Shown piece by piece: positions 26,606 through 35,022 of a DNA stretch of 64,000 nucleotides. Source of the DNA: Arthrobacter sp. (GTDB lineage Bacteria; Actinomycetota; Actinomycetes; Actinomycetales; Micrococcaceae). Where the stretch lies: positions 1-64,000 of the forward strand of contig JAITLQ010000011.1 in assembly GCA_031277795.1 (NCBI GenBank). Reading direction: 5' to 3'. The position numbers and the translations under genes are program-made. Numbering within the stretch: the stretch's first letter is position 1; each line of letters opens with the position of its first letter. The notes beneath the pieces are model-generated. The model was not told the origin of the DNA and did no database searches. It saw only the letters and a list, made by a program, of their open reading frames with translations.

Positions 26606-26977
26606 TCAGTCCTGGTGCGCGCCGAGCTCCCGCAGGATGAGCGCGTGGCGCTCGAGGAAGGCCCGCTCGTCGAGGCGCTTGCGGCGCAGCCAACCCGTCA
26701 CCTCGGCGTTGTGCTTGCTCGCGTTGCAGGAGGCGCAGGCCGGCACCACGTTCCCCAGCGTGTAGCGCCCGCCGCGGGAGACGGGCATGACGCAGTCCTT
26801 CTGCAGGGCCGCCCCGTCCCCCTGGCAATAGGCGCAGCCGCCCCAGGCCTCCAGGAGCGCGTTCCACTGCTCAGCCGAGAGATCGTTGTCCACCTTGGCC
26901 AGGCGGTTGCGGCGGCGCTTGGCGTAGCGCGCGCTCTGGGCGCTGGATCGCTTGGAGGGGTAGGCACGCGGCGGCAT
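26606..26977 (-). CDS. HNH-fold protein lacking the usual catalytic His
   Basis: 123 aa, basic N-terminus (KRRRNRLAK). The zinc ribbon pairs CAYC (48-51) and CASC (81-84) frame a beta-beta-alpha HNH core ending CASCNASKHN. In the usual motif DHxxPxSRGG the His is the general base; here the sequence is DCVMPVSRGG, so residue 62 is Cys. The fold is kept but canonical cleavage may be lost or use another residue. A TAGATT box lies six bases before the ATG with no Shine-Dalgarno, so the message may be leaderless. It is a single gene, divergent from the TetR gene. Confidence 0.8.
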   Translation of the reverse strand: MPPRAYPSKRSSAQSARYAKRRRNRLAKVDNDLSAEQWNALLEAWGGCAYCQGDGAALQKDCVMPVSRGGRYTLGNVVPACASCNASKHNAEVTGWLRRKRLDERAFLERHALILRELGAHQD

Positions 26978-26983
26978 CGTGCC

Positions 26984-26989
26984 AATCTA
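26984..26989 (-). promoter_or_regulatory. -10 box of the HNH gene; possible leaderless start
   Basis: TAGATT on the minus strand is separated by six bases from the ATG. No ribosome-binding site is seen in the intervening sequence. Confidence 0.4.
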
Positions 26990-27048
26990 CGGCCAGGCAC
27001 CCGGCCGGTCCCGGAGGGACACAGTGCCCGCCCCGGCGCGGGCGCGGC

Positions 27049-27054
27049 TAGGCT
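27049..27054 (+). promoter_or_regulatory. Probable -10 box of the TetR gene
   Basis: TAGGCT lies 61 bases ahead of the TetR ATG in the gap shared with the divergent HNH gene. No clear -35 is seen. Confidence 0.35.
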
Positions 27055-27115
27055 GAGAGCCACGGCCCTGCCTTGTTCGGCGGGGCTCACGCTTTCGCCC
27101 TCCAGGGAAGGACCC

Positions 27116-27700
27116 ATGCCCAAGATCAGCGCCCCCTCCGTGGCGGAGCACCACGCGGCCCAGGTCCGCGCCCTCCTCGACGCCACGCGGGAGCTGCTGA
27201 GGGAAAGCGGCAAGGCGCCGAGCATGGCCGAGGTGGCCGGGCGCGCCGGCCTGGCCCGGTCCAGCGTCTACCAGTACTTCTCCTCGCGCCAGGCGCTCCT
27301 GGAGGGTCTCGTCAAGGACGTCTTCCCGCGGTGGGCCGCCCGCATCACCGCCGCCATGGCGGCCGCCCCCAACCCGGCCGACGCCGTGCTGGCCTACGCG
27401 AGCTCCAACCTCGACCTCGTGGCCGACGGCGAGCACGCCGTGGGTGCCGCCCTCGCCACCCTGGCCCCCGGCGAGGCGATCGGCGCCGAGGCGCACTCCA
27501 TGCACCAGCAGATCAGCGAGCCGCTGGCCGAGGCGCTCTCCACCCTCGGCGTGCCGGATCCCGAGGGCGTCGCCGAGCTCATCAACGCCGTGGTGCATGC
27601 AGCCACCCGGCGGCTCGAGGCCGGGGCCAGCCGCGAGGAGGCGCAGGCAAGCGTCGCCGCCCTGCTCGGCCCCTTCGTGCGCGAGCACGGCGGAGCCTGA
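27116..27700 (+). CDS. TetR family transcriptional regulator
   Basis: 194 aa. The N-terminal HTH is plain: ATRELLRESGKAPSMAEVAGRAGLARSSVYQYFSSR is read in register with the TetR pattern at residues about 20-60. The C-terminal helical domain (ligand site) shows no diagnostic family. AGGGAAGGAC precedes the ATG. Its likely targets are the neighbours or itself, but no clear operator is visible. Confidence 0.88.
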   Translation: MPKISAPSVAEHHAAQVRALLDATRELLRESGKAPSMAEVAGRAGLARSSVYQYFSSRQALLEGLVKDVFPRWAARITAAMAAAPNPADAVLAYASSNLDLVADGEHAVGAALATLAPGEAIGAEAHSMHQQISEPLAEALSTLGVPDPEGVAELINAVVHAATRRLEAGASREEAQASVAALLGPFVREHGGA

Positions 27701-27807
27701 AGCCGGCGCCCAAGCGCCCGGCCTGACCACGCGCCCAGGCGCCGTCTCACACGCGCCCGAGCACCCGCCGTCGTGCGCTCGAGCACACGCCAGCCGCTAG
27801 GCTGGCC

Positions 27808-27903
27808 ACACAACTAGCGGCACGGGGTGTCCGCCCCCAGATGGGGCGGACTGAGATCACACCCGTCGCACCTGATCTCGTTCACACGAGCGGAGGGATG
27901 TCG
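27808..27903 (+). ncRNA. TPP riboswitch (THI element)
   Basis: All conserved parts are present in order: GGGGTG (27824-27829), a variable stem CCGCCCC/GGGGCGG, CTGAGA (27851-27856), ACCC (27861-27864), ACCTGATC (27870-27877), and the closing GGAGGGA (27892-27898). The last segment doubles as the Shine-Dalgarno of thiM, so thiamine pyrophosphate binding should block translation of the operon. A TAGGCT -10 candidate sits at 27798-27803. Confidence 0.95.
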
Positions 27904-27904
27904 C

Positions 27905-28927
27905 ATGGGTATGCACCCCTGCACCAGCATTGACCCCCAGTGGCCCACCCCCGGGCAGGCCCTCGCGCGGCTGCGCGGCGCGCCGCCCCTCGTCCAGTGC
28001 CTCACCAACACCGTGGTGCAGCAGTTCACGGCCAATGTGCTCCTGGCGCTCGGCGCCTCGCCGGCCATGGACGACACCGAGGGCGAGGCCGGGGTCTTCG
28101 CCTCGATCGCCACGGGCGTCCTGGTGAACCTCGGCACGCCGCACGCCGAGGAGGCCGCCGCGATGCGCGAGGCGATCGCCGCCGCGAACGCGGCCGGCAC
28201 CCACTGGGTGCTCGATCCCGTGGCGATCGGCGCCCTCCCGGTGCGCACCTCCCTGGCCCACGAGTTCCGCGAGGCCCGCCCCACCGTGGTGCGCGGCAAT
28301 GCCTCCGAGGTCGCGGCCCTGGCCGGGGCCGGGGCCGGCGGGCGCGGCACCGACACCACCGACAGCCCCGAGGCCGTCCTGGCCGACGCCGCGCGCCTGG
28401 CCAGGCAGACGGGCGGCGCCGTGGCCATCTCCGGCCCCGCCGACCTCATCACCGACGGCGCCTCCGTGTGGCGCGTGGCCGGCGGCTCCGAGTGGCTCAC
28501 CCGCGTGACCGGGGGCGGCTGCGCCCTGGGTTCGGTGGTCGCCGCGCTGGCCGGGGCTTTGATGCCCGACGACGCGTGGCCGGCCGGGGTGCCCCACGGC
28601 ACCCGGGCGGCCTGGGCCGCCACCGTGGCGCACGCGCTGTACTCCGTCGCGGCCGAGCGAGCGGCGGCCGCCTCCCGCGGGCCAGGAAGCTTCGCCGTGG
28701 CGTTCCTGGACGAGCTCTCGCTGCTTGACCCGGACGATCCGGCGCTGGCCCACGGCGAGCGCGTGAGCGTGGCCGCCGTTGAGGGGGTGGAGGCCGGTAC
28801 TGGGGCGGACGCCGCCGAGGCCGTGGACGCCGCCGGCTCCCCCGCTCCGCGGGATCTCCCCGAGCACCCGCTGCCCCACCACGGGCGCGTCTTCTCCCCC
28901 ACGAACAACGAACAGGAACTGCGATGA
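27905..28927 (+). CDS. thiM: Hydroxyethylthiazole kinase
   Basis: 340 aa. It phosphorylates 4-methyl-5-(2-hydroxyethyl)thiazole for thiamine salvage. Seen: [68 protein letters not shown] and [17 protein letters not shown], with the catalytic Cys in the GGGC loop. About 55 residues after the domain look disordered ([13 protein letters not shown] onward). ATG 27905 has GGAGGG upstream inside the riboswitch; ATG 27911 is an alternative. The stop overlaps the thiE start. Confidence 0.95.
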   Translation: MGMHPCTSIDPQWPTPGQALARLRGAPPLVQCLTNTVVQQFTANVLLALGASPAMDDTEGEAGVFASIATGVLVNLGTPHAEEAAAMREAIAAANAAGTHWVLDPVAIGALPVRTSLAHEFREARPTVVRGNASEVAALAGAGAGGRGTDTTDSPEAVLADAARLARQTGGAVAISGPADLITDGASVWRVAGGSEWLTRVTGGGCALGSVVAALAGALMPDDAWPAGVPHGTRAAWAATVAHALYSVAAERAAAASRGPGSFAVAFLDELSLLDPDDPALAHGERVSVAAVEGVEAGTGADAAEAVDAAGSPAPRDLPEHPLPHHGRVFSPTNNEQELR

Positions 28928-29583
28928 GCCGCCCCACCCCCGATCTGCGCGTCTACACCGTGGTCGACACCTCGGTGTGCCCGCTCGAGGACGCCCCGGC
29001 CGTGGCGCTGTCCGCCGCGCTGGGCGGCTCCGGCATCATCCAGCTGCGCGCCAAGCACTCCCCCACGCGCGACGTCCTTGCCGCCTTCATCGCCATGGGC
29101 GAGGCGCTGGTCGGGCGGGCCGTGCTGGTGGTCGACGACCGCGTTGACGTCTACCTCGCGGCGCGCGCCGTGACGCCCCACGTCCACGGCGTGCACGTGG
29201 GCCAGTCGGATCTCCCGGCCGCCGCGGTGCGTGCGCTCATCGGGCCAGACGCGATCCTGGGACTCTCCGCCTCCACCGTGGAGCAGGCGGCGGCCGCCGA
29301 GGCGCTCGGCGCCGGCGTGGTTGACCACCTCGGCGTGGGCGCCGTCCACGCGACCCCCACCAAGCCCGACGCCCCCGAGCCGCTCGGCTACGCGGGCGTG
29401 GGCGCCGTGGCCGCCTCCACCTCGCTGCCCTGCGTGGCGATCGGCGGGTTGTCGCTGCCCGACGCCGCGGGGGTGCGCTCCGCCGAGGCGGCCGGCATGG
29501 CGGTGGTCAGGGCCGTGGCTGGCGCCGACAACCCGCGCGCGGCGGCGGCCTCGCTCCTCGCGGCATGGGAGGACGCGGCGTGA
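28924..29583 (+). CDS. thiE: Thiamine-phosphate synthase
   Basis: 219 aa TIM barrel. It couples HMP pyrophosphate and thiazole phosphate to thiamine phosphate. Seen: [50 protein letters not shown] and [10 protein letters not shown]. The ATG overlaps the thiM stop (ATGA, 28924-28927) and the stop overlaps the thiD-tenA GTG (29580-29583), so all three are translationally coupled under the TPP riboswitch. Confidence 0.95.
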   Translation: MSRPTPDLRVYTVVDTSVCPLEDAPAVALSAALGGSGIIQLRAKHSPTRDVLAAFIAMGEALVGRAVLVVDDRVDVYLAARAVTPHVHGVHVGQSDLPAAAVRALIGPDAILGLSASTVEQAAAAEALGAGVVDHLGVGAVHATPTKPDAPEPLGYAGVGAVAASTSLPCVAIGGLSLPDAAGVRSAEAAGMAVVRAVAGADNPRAAAASLLAAWEDAA

Positions 29584-31139
29584 GCGGCCACCTTCCCGTC
29601 CCCGGCCGGCTGGGCCTCCCCGTCCTCTCCATCGCCGGCTCAGACCCCTCGGGTGGGGCCGGCGTCCAGGCGGATCTGAAGGCCATCGGCGCGTGCGGCG
29701 GCTACGGCATGAGCGTCATCACGGCGCTCACGGCGCAGAACACCCGCGGCGTGCAGGGCGTGCACGTGCCGCCCGTCGACTTCCTGGTGCAGCAGCTGCG
29801 CTCGGTGCTCTCCGATGTGCCGCCGGCCGCCATCAAGATCGGCATGCTCGGCTCGGCCGAGGTGATCCTGGCCGTGGCCGGCGAGCTGGCCGCCCTCGAG
29901 GCCGCCGGCACCCGCCCGCCCGTCGTCCTCGACCCCGTCATGGTCGCCACGAGCGGCGACCGGCTGCTCACTCCAGAGGGAGAGGCCGCGATGTCGCGGC
30001 TCTTTGCCCACGTCGACATCGTGACCCCCAATGCGCCGGAGCTCGGCGCCCTCTTGGGCGACGACGCCGCCTCCTGCACCGCGGACCTCGTCACCCAGGC
30101 GCGGCGCCTGGCGCGCGAGCACCGCGTGTGGGTGCTCGCCAAGGGCGGGCACGTGCCGGCCGCCGCCCCCGGCGCCGACCCGGCCACCCTCCCTTCAGCC
30201 CTCCCCCGCGAGCCGAGGCCGGGAGGCGAGCGCACGGCGTCGGGCGTTGTCACCGACGTCCTCGTCTCGCCCGAGGGCGAGGTCACGAGTGTGAGCCACC
30301 CGTTCCTCGCCACGCGCAACACGCACGGAACGGGTTGCACCCTTTCCTCCGCGCTGGCGACCTTCGCCGCGCGCGGGCTCGACTGGGACGCCGCCACGCG
30401 CGCCGCGACCGACTACCTGGCCGTGGCGCTGGCCGGGGCCGACCGGCTCGCGATCGGCTCTGGCCACGGCCCCGTGAACCACCTCGGCGCCCTGTGGGCC
30501 GGCGAGGTGGCGCCCGGGCTGGGTGCCGCGTCCGCCGCGTGGCTGGCGCTCGCGCCGCGCGCGGAGGCGACCTACTCCACCTCCGTCGTGGCGCAGCTGG
30601 CCTCGGGGCGGCCCGACGCCGGGCTGATGCACCGTTACCTGGGCCAGGACCTGGCCTACCTCGTCGACTATGCCGACCGGCTCGACGCGGCGGCGCGGCT
30701 CGCCGGGGAGCGCGGCTTGGCCGGCGACGCGGCGTTCTGGGCCGCCTCCGCCACGGCCTGCCGCGAGGAGGAGCCCCAGCTGCACGTGCAGTTGGGGGCC
30801 GAGGTCCCGGCGCCCGACGCCGTGACGAGCGCCTACGCCGGCCACCTCGCCACGGCCGAGGCGGACGGCTACGAGGCCCTCGTCGCAGCGCTCCTGCCGT
30901 GCTTTGTGCTCTACGCCGAGGTGGGCGCGCGCCTGTCGCGCGGGCTGCCATCCGATGCGAACGCCGAGGCGCGCGCGTGGGTGACCAGCTACGCCGATCC
31001 CGGCTTCGCCGCCTCCGCGGCGGAGGCCATGGCGCGCGTCGACGCGATCGCCGCCGGCGCGGACCCGGCGACTGTGGCGCTCATGGAGGCGGCCATCGTC
31101 GAATCGCTCGAGCGGGAGATCGCCTTCTTCGACCGCTGA
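29580..31139 (+). CDS. thiD: HMP kinase / HMP-P kinase fused to TenA-like thiaminase
   Basis: 519 aa fusion. The ThiD part (about 15-290) shows SIAGSDPSGGAGVQADLKA, VLDPVMVATSGDRLL, VTPNAPELGALLG, and NTHGTGCTLSSALA with the phosphoryl-transfer loop. The TenA part (about 315-519) shows the helical fold with HRYLGQDLAYLVDYADRL, LLPCFVLYAEVG (the nucleophile Cys) and a C-terminal ESLEREIAFFD in which the catalytic Glu is expected. TenA salvages degraded pyrimidine; ThiD then phosphorylates it twice. The GTG start overlaps the thiE stop. Thiamine synthesis genes thiC and thiG are not in this operon, so it is a salvage unit. Confidence 0.92.
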   Translation: MSGHLPVPGRLGLPVLSIAGSDPSGGAGVQADLKAIGACGGYGMSVITALTAQNTRGVQGVHVPPVDFLVQQLRSVLSDVPPAAIKIGMLGSAEVILAVAGELAALEAAGTRPPVVLDPVMVATSGDRLLTPEGEAAMSRLFAHVDIVTPNAPELGALLGDDAASCTADLVTQARRLAREHRVWVLAKGGHVPAAAPGADPATLPSALPREPRPGGERTASGVVTDVLVSPEGEVTSVSHPFLATRNTHGTGCTLSSALATFAARGLDWDAATRAATDYLAVALAGADRLAIGSGHGPVNHLGALWAGEVAPGLGAASAAWLALAPRAEATYSTSVVAQLASGRPDAGLMHRYLGQDLAYLVDYADRLDAAARLAGERGLAGDAAFWAASATACREEEPQLHVQLGAEVPAPDAVTSAYAGHLATAEADGYEALVAALLPCFVLYAEVGARLSRGLPSDANAEARAWVTSYADPGFAASAAEAMARVDAIAAGADPATVALMEAAIVESLEREIAFFDR

Positions 31140-31230
31140 TCGGCGGCGGCGCTCGCCGGCCCCTCCCGGCCGTTCCTCCGCCTCGGCATCGACGCCTCAC
31201 CCTCGACGCCCCACCCTGGCCGTCTTCTCT

Positions 31231-31298
31231 CTCGGAATCGGAGTGGGTTTGGTACGTTTTTTGGCCCGAAAGCGTACCAAACCCACTCCGATTTCGAG
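31231..31298. repeat. Long palindromic repeat, copy 2
   Basis: Perfect 21-base arms (31236-31256 with 31273-31293) and a 16-base loop, like copy 1 at 21165-21226. Here the pairing extends five more positions outward (31231-31235 with 31294-31298, one a G-T pair). The one base pair that differs between copies is changed on both arms. It lies 92 bases after the thiamine operon. Confidence 0.8.
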
Positions 31299-31582
31299 GG
31301 TGAGGGACGCCCGGGGGTCGGGTTGGGGACGCCCGACGACGGACGGGTGGGCTGGGTGCCCGACCGAGGGCGGGGTGGGGGACTCCCGGCGGCGGGTGGT
31401 CCGGTTGCGTGCCCGACGGCGGGTCAACGGTTCCCGGGGCGGGCGGAGGTCACGTCTGGGTCGGGAGGGTAGCGCGGCCGTAGAATGGGGCGATCGCCCA
31501 CGCGGAAGCCGCGCGTCGGGGGATCGCTCACTCCCCCATTCCTGTGGGTGCGCCCGCGCCCTCAGCGGCGAAAGGCACCCCC
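31299..31582. other. Intergenic region with repeated CGACGGCGGG units, upstream of the permease
   Basis: No gene is apparent. GC-rich units related to CCCGACGGCGGGTGG occur at 31385-31400 and 31410-31425. A TAGAAT (31481-31486) could be a -10 box for the permease, and a GCGATCGC-centred palindrome follows at about 31486-31500. A GGGGG/CCCCC hairpin sits close to the coding start (about 31518-31537). Confidence 0.4.
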
Positions 31583-32911
31583 TTGAGCAACCCCTTGAAC
31601 TTCGGCTGGAGCCTGCACGGCAACGGCCGCACCGTGGAGAAGGACGCCGTCGTGGCACCCGGCGAGCGCCTCGCGTGGCCGCAGACCATCGGCATCGGCG
31701 CGCAGCACGTCATGGCCATGATGGGCTCCACCATCCTGGTGCCCGCGCTGACCAAGTTCCCGGTCTCCACGACCCTGCTCTTCACGGGCATCGGCACGCT
31801 GCTGTTCCTGATCATCACGGCCAACCGGATCCCGTCCTACCTGGGTTCATCGTTTGCCTTCATCGCCCCGGTCACGGGCGCCATGTCCACGCATGGGATC
31901 GGCGGCGCGCTGGGCGGCATCATCATCGCCGGCGCCGCGCTGTTCGTCGTGGGCCTCATCGTCCAGAAGACCGGCACCGGCTGGATCCACGCGCTCATGC
32001 CGCCCGCCGTCATGGGCACCATCGTGGCGCTCATCGGGCTGAACCTGGCGACCACCACGTTCGAGGCAATGAAGTTCTTCCCGCTGACCACCTTCTCCAC
32101 GATGCTCGCCGTGGTCATCTGCTCGGTGCTCTTCAAGGGGTTGCTCGGGCGCCTCTCCATCCTGCTTGGCCTCGTGGTGGGCTACGTGATTGCCCTGCTG
32201 CAGGGGCAGGTGAACTTCGAGGCTGTGGACAAGGCCGCCTGGATCGGCCTGCCGCAGCTCCACGCCCCCGAGTTCCATATCGACACCTTCCTGCTCTTCC
32301 TGCCCGTGATCTTCGTGCTCATCGCCGAGAACGTGGGCCATGTGAAGACCGTGGGCCTCATGACGGGGCAGAACCTGGACAAGATGAACGGCCGCGCGCT
32401 CATGGCCGACGGCGTCGCGACCATGGTGGCCGGTTCGGCTGGCGGCTCCGGCACCACCACCTACGCCGAGAACATCGGCGTCATGGCCTCCTCGCGCGTC
32501 TACTCCACCGCGGCCTACTGGGTCGCCGGCATCGTCGCCATCCTGCTGGCCTTCTTCCCCAAGATCGGCGCCGTCGTGGGCTCCATCCCGCAGGGTGTGC
32601 TGGGCGGCGCGGGCATCGTGCTCTACGGCATGATCGGCATCATGGGCGCCCGGATCTGGATCACCAACAAGGTGGATTTCTCCAACACCATCAACCTCAT
32701 GAGCGCGGGCACCGGCCTCATCGCGGCGCTCGCGGTGAACTCGGCTACCAAGGACCTGCAGTGGGGCCCGTTCTCGGTCGGCGGCATCGCCCTCGGCACC
32801 ATCGTGACGCTCGTCGTCTACCACCTCATGCGCGGCATCGCGAAGTGGCGGGACACGGAGCCGCAGGACGCCACGGAGCTCGACGTCGCGACGCCGGGCA
32901 AGCTCGTCTGA
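31583..32911 (+). CDS. NCS2 nucleobase permease (uracil/xanthine type)
   Basis: About 442 aa inner-membrane proton symporter with 14 expected helices. Seen: the N-terminal IGIGAQHVMAMMGSTILVPAL, GSSFAFIAPV, and the family's substrate-site segment VLIAENVGHVKTVGLMTGQN (the conserved Glu), then AGSAGGSGTTTYAENIGVMA and IPQGVLGGAGIVLYGMI. The ENVGH and TTYAENIG motifs favour uracil (UraA-like). I prefer the TTG at 31583, seven bases after AAAGG; a GTG at 31544 is in frame but has no ribosome site. Confidence 0.9.
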   Translation: MSNPLNFGWSLHGNGRTVEKDAVVAPGERLAWPQTIGIGAQHVMAMMGSTILVPALTKFPVSTTLLFTGIGTLLFLIITANRIPSYLGSSFAFIAPVTGAMSTHGIGGALGGIIIAGAALFVVGLIVQKTGTGWIHALMPPAVMGTIVALIGLNLATTTFEAMKFFPLTTFSTMLAVVICSVLFKGLLGRLSILLGLVVGYVIALLQGQVNFEAVDKAAWIGLPQLHAPEFHIDTFLLFLPVIFVLIAENVGHVKTVGLMTGQNLDKMNGRALMADGVATMVAGSAGGSGTTTYAENIGVMASSRVYSTAAYWVAGIVAILLAFFPKIGAVVGSIPQGVLGGAGIVLYGMIGIMGARIWITNKVDFSNTINLMSAGTGLIAALAVNSATKDLQWGPFSVGGIALGTIVTLVVYHLMRGIAKWRDTEPQDATELDVATPGKLV

Positions 32912-32935
32912 GCAGTCGCTCCGGACTAGTGACGT

Positions 32936-32979
32936 CCGGGTCGCGCGAGGGGACAAGCGGACCCCAGCGCGCGACCCGG
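32936..32979 (+). terminator. Terminator hairpin after the permease
   Basis: A perfect 12-base stem (32936-32947 with 32968-32979) with a GGGG/CCCC pairing in the 20-base loop, 25 bases after the stop. Confidence 0.65.
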
Positions 32980-33080
32980 CCGTTCCACAAGATGAGACGC
33001 ATGATGTCCGCTTCGCGAGATGCCTCCGTCTCATTCGGCCGGGTTCTCGGCCCATCACCCATCAATCGCGAGTAGGATCG

Positions 33081-34187
33081 ATGGCTGTGGCGCACTGGAT
33101 GCAGCAGTGGGAATCTGCGTCCTGGAACAGCTCGGTCCAGGACTGGATTTCGCGCGTCCTCGACGCCTATGGCGTGAGCCAGGCCGGCCCGCTCGAACGC
33201 GTCACGCACGGCCTGGGTGCCGTGGTCATCTCCGTGCCCACCGAGGCCGGTCCCCTGTACTTCAAGGCGGCGGCCCCCACCCGCTCGCACGAGGCCGAAC
33301 TCGTTTCGCGCATCGCCCCGCGCTCCAAGGGCCTCATCCCCCAGCCCCTCGCCGTCGAGCTCGACGAAGGCTGGATGCTCTCTCCCGGCCTCGGCGACAC
33401 GCTCTCCGGACAACCGGTCCCCCGTGACCCGGGCGGCTGGCGACGCGTCTTTGCCGAGGCGGCCAGCCTGCAAACCGCGCTCTCTGCCGCCGCCGAGGAG
33501 CTGGCCGAGGGCGGCATGCCGGGCTTCCTTCCCGACTCCGCCGCCGAGTACCTCAACGGCGCGCTGCTCCTGCACGCCCAGCTGCCGCCGGAGCATCCGC
33601 TGCACATTTCGGGCGAGGACGCGGAAATGCTGGCCCAGGGCCTGGCCACGGTCGAGGACGCAACGCGCCGGCTCGCGGCCGTGCCCGTCCCCCTCACGCT
33701 GCAGCAGGGCACGCTGGATCCGGCACAGATCCTGGTGCCCGCCTCGGCCCGCGCCTCACACCTCTTCATCGGCTGGGCGGACGCTCGCTGGTCACACCCC
33801 TTCGGTCTCGTGGGTGAGGCGGTGCAGCGCCTGTGCGAAGTGCACGGCGTCGAGCCCAGCCAAGAGCCGGTGCGCTCCATGCTGCTGGCGTATCTCGAGC
33901 CCTTCACGGATGCCGCCCCCGTGAGCGAGCTCGTCGAACTGCTCGGCCCCGCCTCCCTCGTGGCCCAGGCCCAGCGCCACGAGGCCCTCGTGGAACTGCT
34001 CCTCCTGGCCGACCCCGAGGACCAGGCCGCGTACGCGCCGGAGGCCTTGCGCCGCTTGGCCGGAGCCCTGGCCACCCCCGGCCGCACCTCGCGCCGTTCG
34101 GCCCGCGCCGGGGCCCACGGGGGCACGCGGCAGAGCAATCGCGCCCAGCAGGGTTCCTCCGGCCCCGGCCGCCGCCGCGCTCGCTAA
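33081..34187 (+). CDS. Aminoglycoside-phosphotransferase-fold pseudokinase
   Basis: 368 aa. The order of elements follows APH/choline-kinase-like proteins: a nucleotide-lobe segment (VVISVPTEAGPLYFKAAAP with the Lys), EAELVSRIAPRSKGLIPQPL, then a catalytic-loop position LTLQQGTLDPAQIL and a metal-loop position LFIGWADARWSHPFG. In active relatives these read LxHGDLHPxNIL and FFDWGDAxxxHPF. Here the catalytic Asp is Thr, the His is Gln, the Asn is Gln and the metal Asp is Gly. It therefore looks like a non-catalytic binding protein. The C-terminal 35 residues are Arg/Ser/Gly-rich. TAGGAT at 33073-33078 may be the -10 box, making a GTG at 33087 a possible leaderless start. Confidence 0.6.
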   Translation: MAVAHWMQQWESASWNSSVQDWISRVLDAYGVSQAGPLERVTHGLGAVVISVPTEAGPLYFKAAAPTRSHEAELVSRIAPRSKGLIPQPLAVELDEGWMLSPGLGDTLSGQPVPRDPGGWRRVFAEAASLQTALSAAAEELAEGGMPGFLPDSAAEYLNGALLLHAQLPPEHPLHISGEDAEMLAQGLATVEDATRRLAAVPVPLTLQQGTLDPAQILVPASARASHLFIGWADARWSHPFGLVGEAVQRLCEVHGVEPSQEPVRSMLLAYLEPFTDAAPVSELVELLGPASLVAQAQRHEALVELLLLADPEDQAAYAPEALRRLAGALATPGRTSRRSARAGAHGGTRQSNRAQQGSSGPGRRRAR

Positions 34188-34963
34188 CCCTGCACCCGAC
34201 GCAGGTGGTCGGCCGCCGCCTGCTCCAGGTGCACCAAGTCAGAGGAAACGCTCGCGAAGTCGAAGCCTTGGTCCAGGCGCGCCGAGGCCTCGGCCCCCGA
34301 TGCGGTGTGAATGCCTGCCGCAATGCCCGCTGCGGCCGCCGCCGCCAGCACTCGCTCAAGTGCGGCATCAAACACCTCGCGCACTTCGGGGTCGCCGGGG
34401 AAGCGCCCACCCACAGCAATGCACAGATCGGACGGCCCAACGTAGAGGGCATCAAGCCCGGGCGTCGCAGCGATGGCCTCCACATTCGCCAGGCCCTCCG
34501 GCGTCTCGATCATGGCCGCCACCACCGTCGCCTCGTTCACCTCGGCCGGGACGGGGCCGATCCGCAACTGCGAGCGCATGGGGCCGTAGGAGCGCCGCCC
34601 GAGCGGGGGGTACTTGGTGTTGGCCACGGCACGGGCTGCGTCCTCGGCCGAATCAACCAGCGGAACAATGATGCCGGCCGCCCCGGCATCCAGGGCGTGA
34701 CCGATCCAGGTGATGTCGTTGGCCGCGGCGCGAACCAGGCCCATCGTGGGCACCGGGCCGAGGGCCGAGCCCGCGTCGACCGCCATAAGACCGTCGCGAA
34801 TGTCCTGGTAACCCATCAGCCCGTGTTGCTGGTCGAAGCAGATGTAGTCGTAGCCCACGCGGGCCACGCGCTCCATCGCCACCGGCGTGCCCATGACCGC
34901 CCAGTACCCGACCAGCTTCTCCTTGCTCCGCAGGCGCGTCGCAAACGTCTTGGCGTTATCCAT
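34184..34963 (-). CDS. HpcH/HpaI family aldolase
   Basis: 259 aa, class II (metal-dependent) pyruvate aldolase fold. Seen: YICFDQQHGLMGYQDI with the catalytic His, GIIVPLVDSAEDA, PPLGRRSYGP, AMIETPEGLANVEAI with the metal-binding Glu, and LYVGPSDLCIAVGG with the metal-binding Asp. Family members reversibly split 4-hydroxy-2-oxo acids to pyruvate and an aldehyde (4-hydroxy-2-oxoheptanedioate, 2-keto-3-deoxy sugar acids). It is the last gene of the ABC importer unit, 59 bases after the aldo/keto reductase, which suggests action on an imported sugar acid. Confidence 0.88.
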   Translation of the reverse strand: MDNAKTFATRLRSKEKLVGYWAVMGTPVAMERVARVGYDYICFDQQHGLMGYQDIRDGLMAVDAGSALGPVPTMGLVRAAANDITWIGHALDAGAAGIIVPLVDSAEDAARAVANTKYPPLGRRSYGPMRSQLRIGPVPAEVNEATVVAAMIETPEGLANVEAIAATPGLDALYVGPSDLCIAVGGRFPGDPEVREVFDAALERVLAAAAAAGIAAGIHTASGAEASARLDQGFDFASVSSDLVHLEQAAADHLRRVQG

Positions 34964-35022
34964 CTTCGATCCTTCGGTGTGGCGTCCCGTGCGCGAGTGC
35001 GCCGCAGGGAACGCGGACTTCT

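Noticed and set aside
24308-27115. Long plus-strand frame upstream of and continuous with the TetR gene
   Set aside because: Only the last 194 codons show a protein family. The rest is antisense to the FMN reductase, aldehyde dehydrogenase and HNH genes, and a ribosome site precedes the ATG at 27116.
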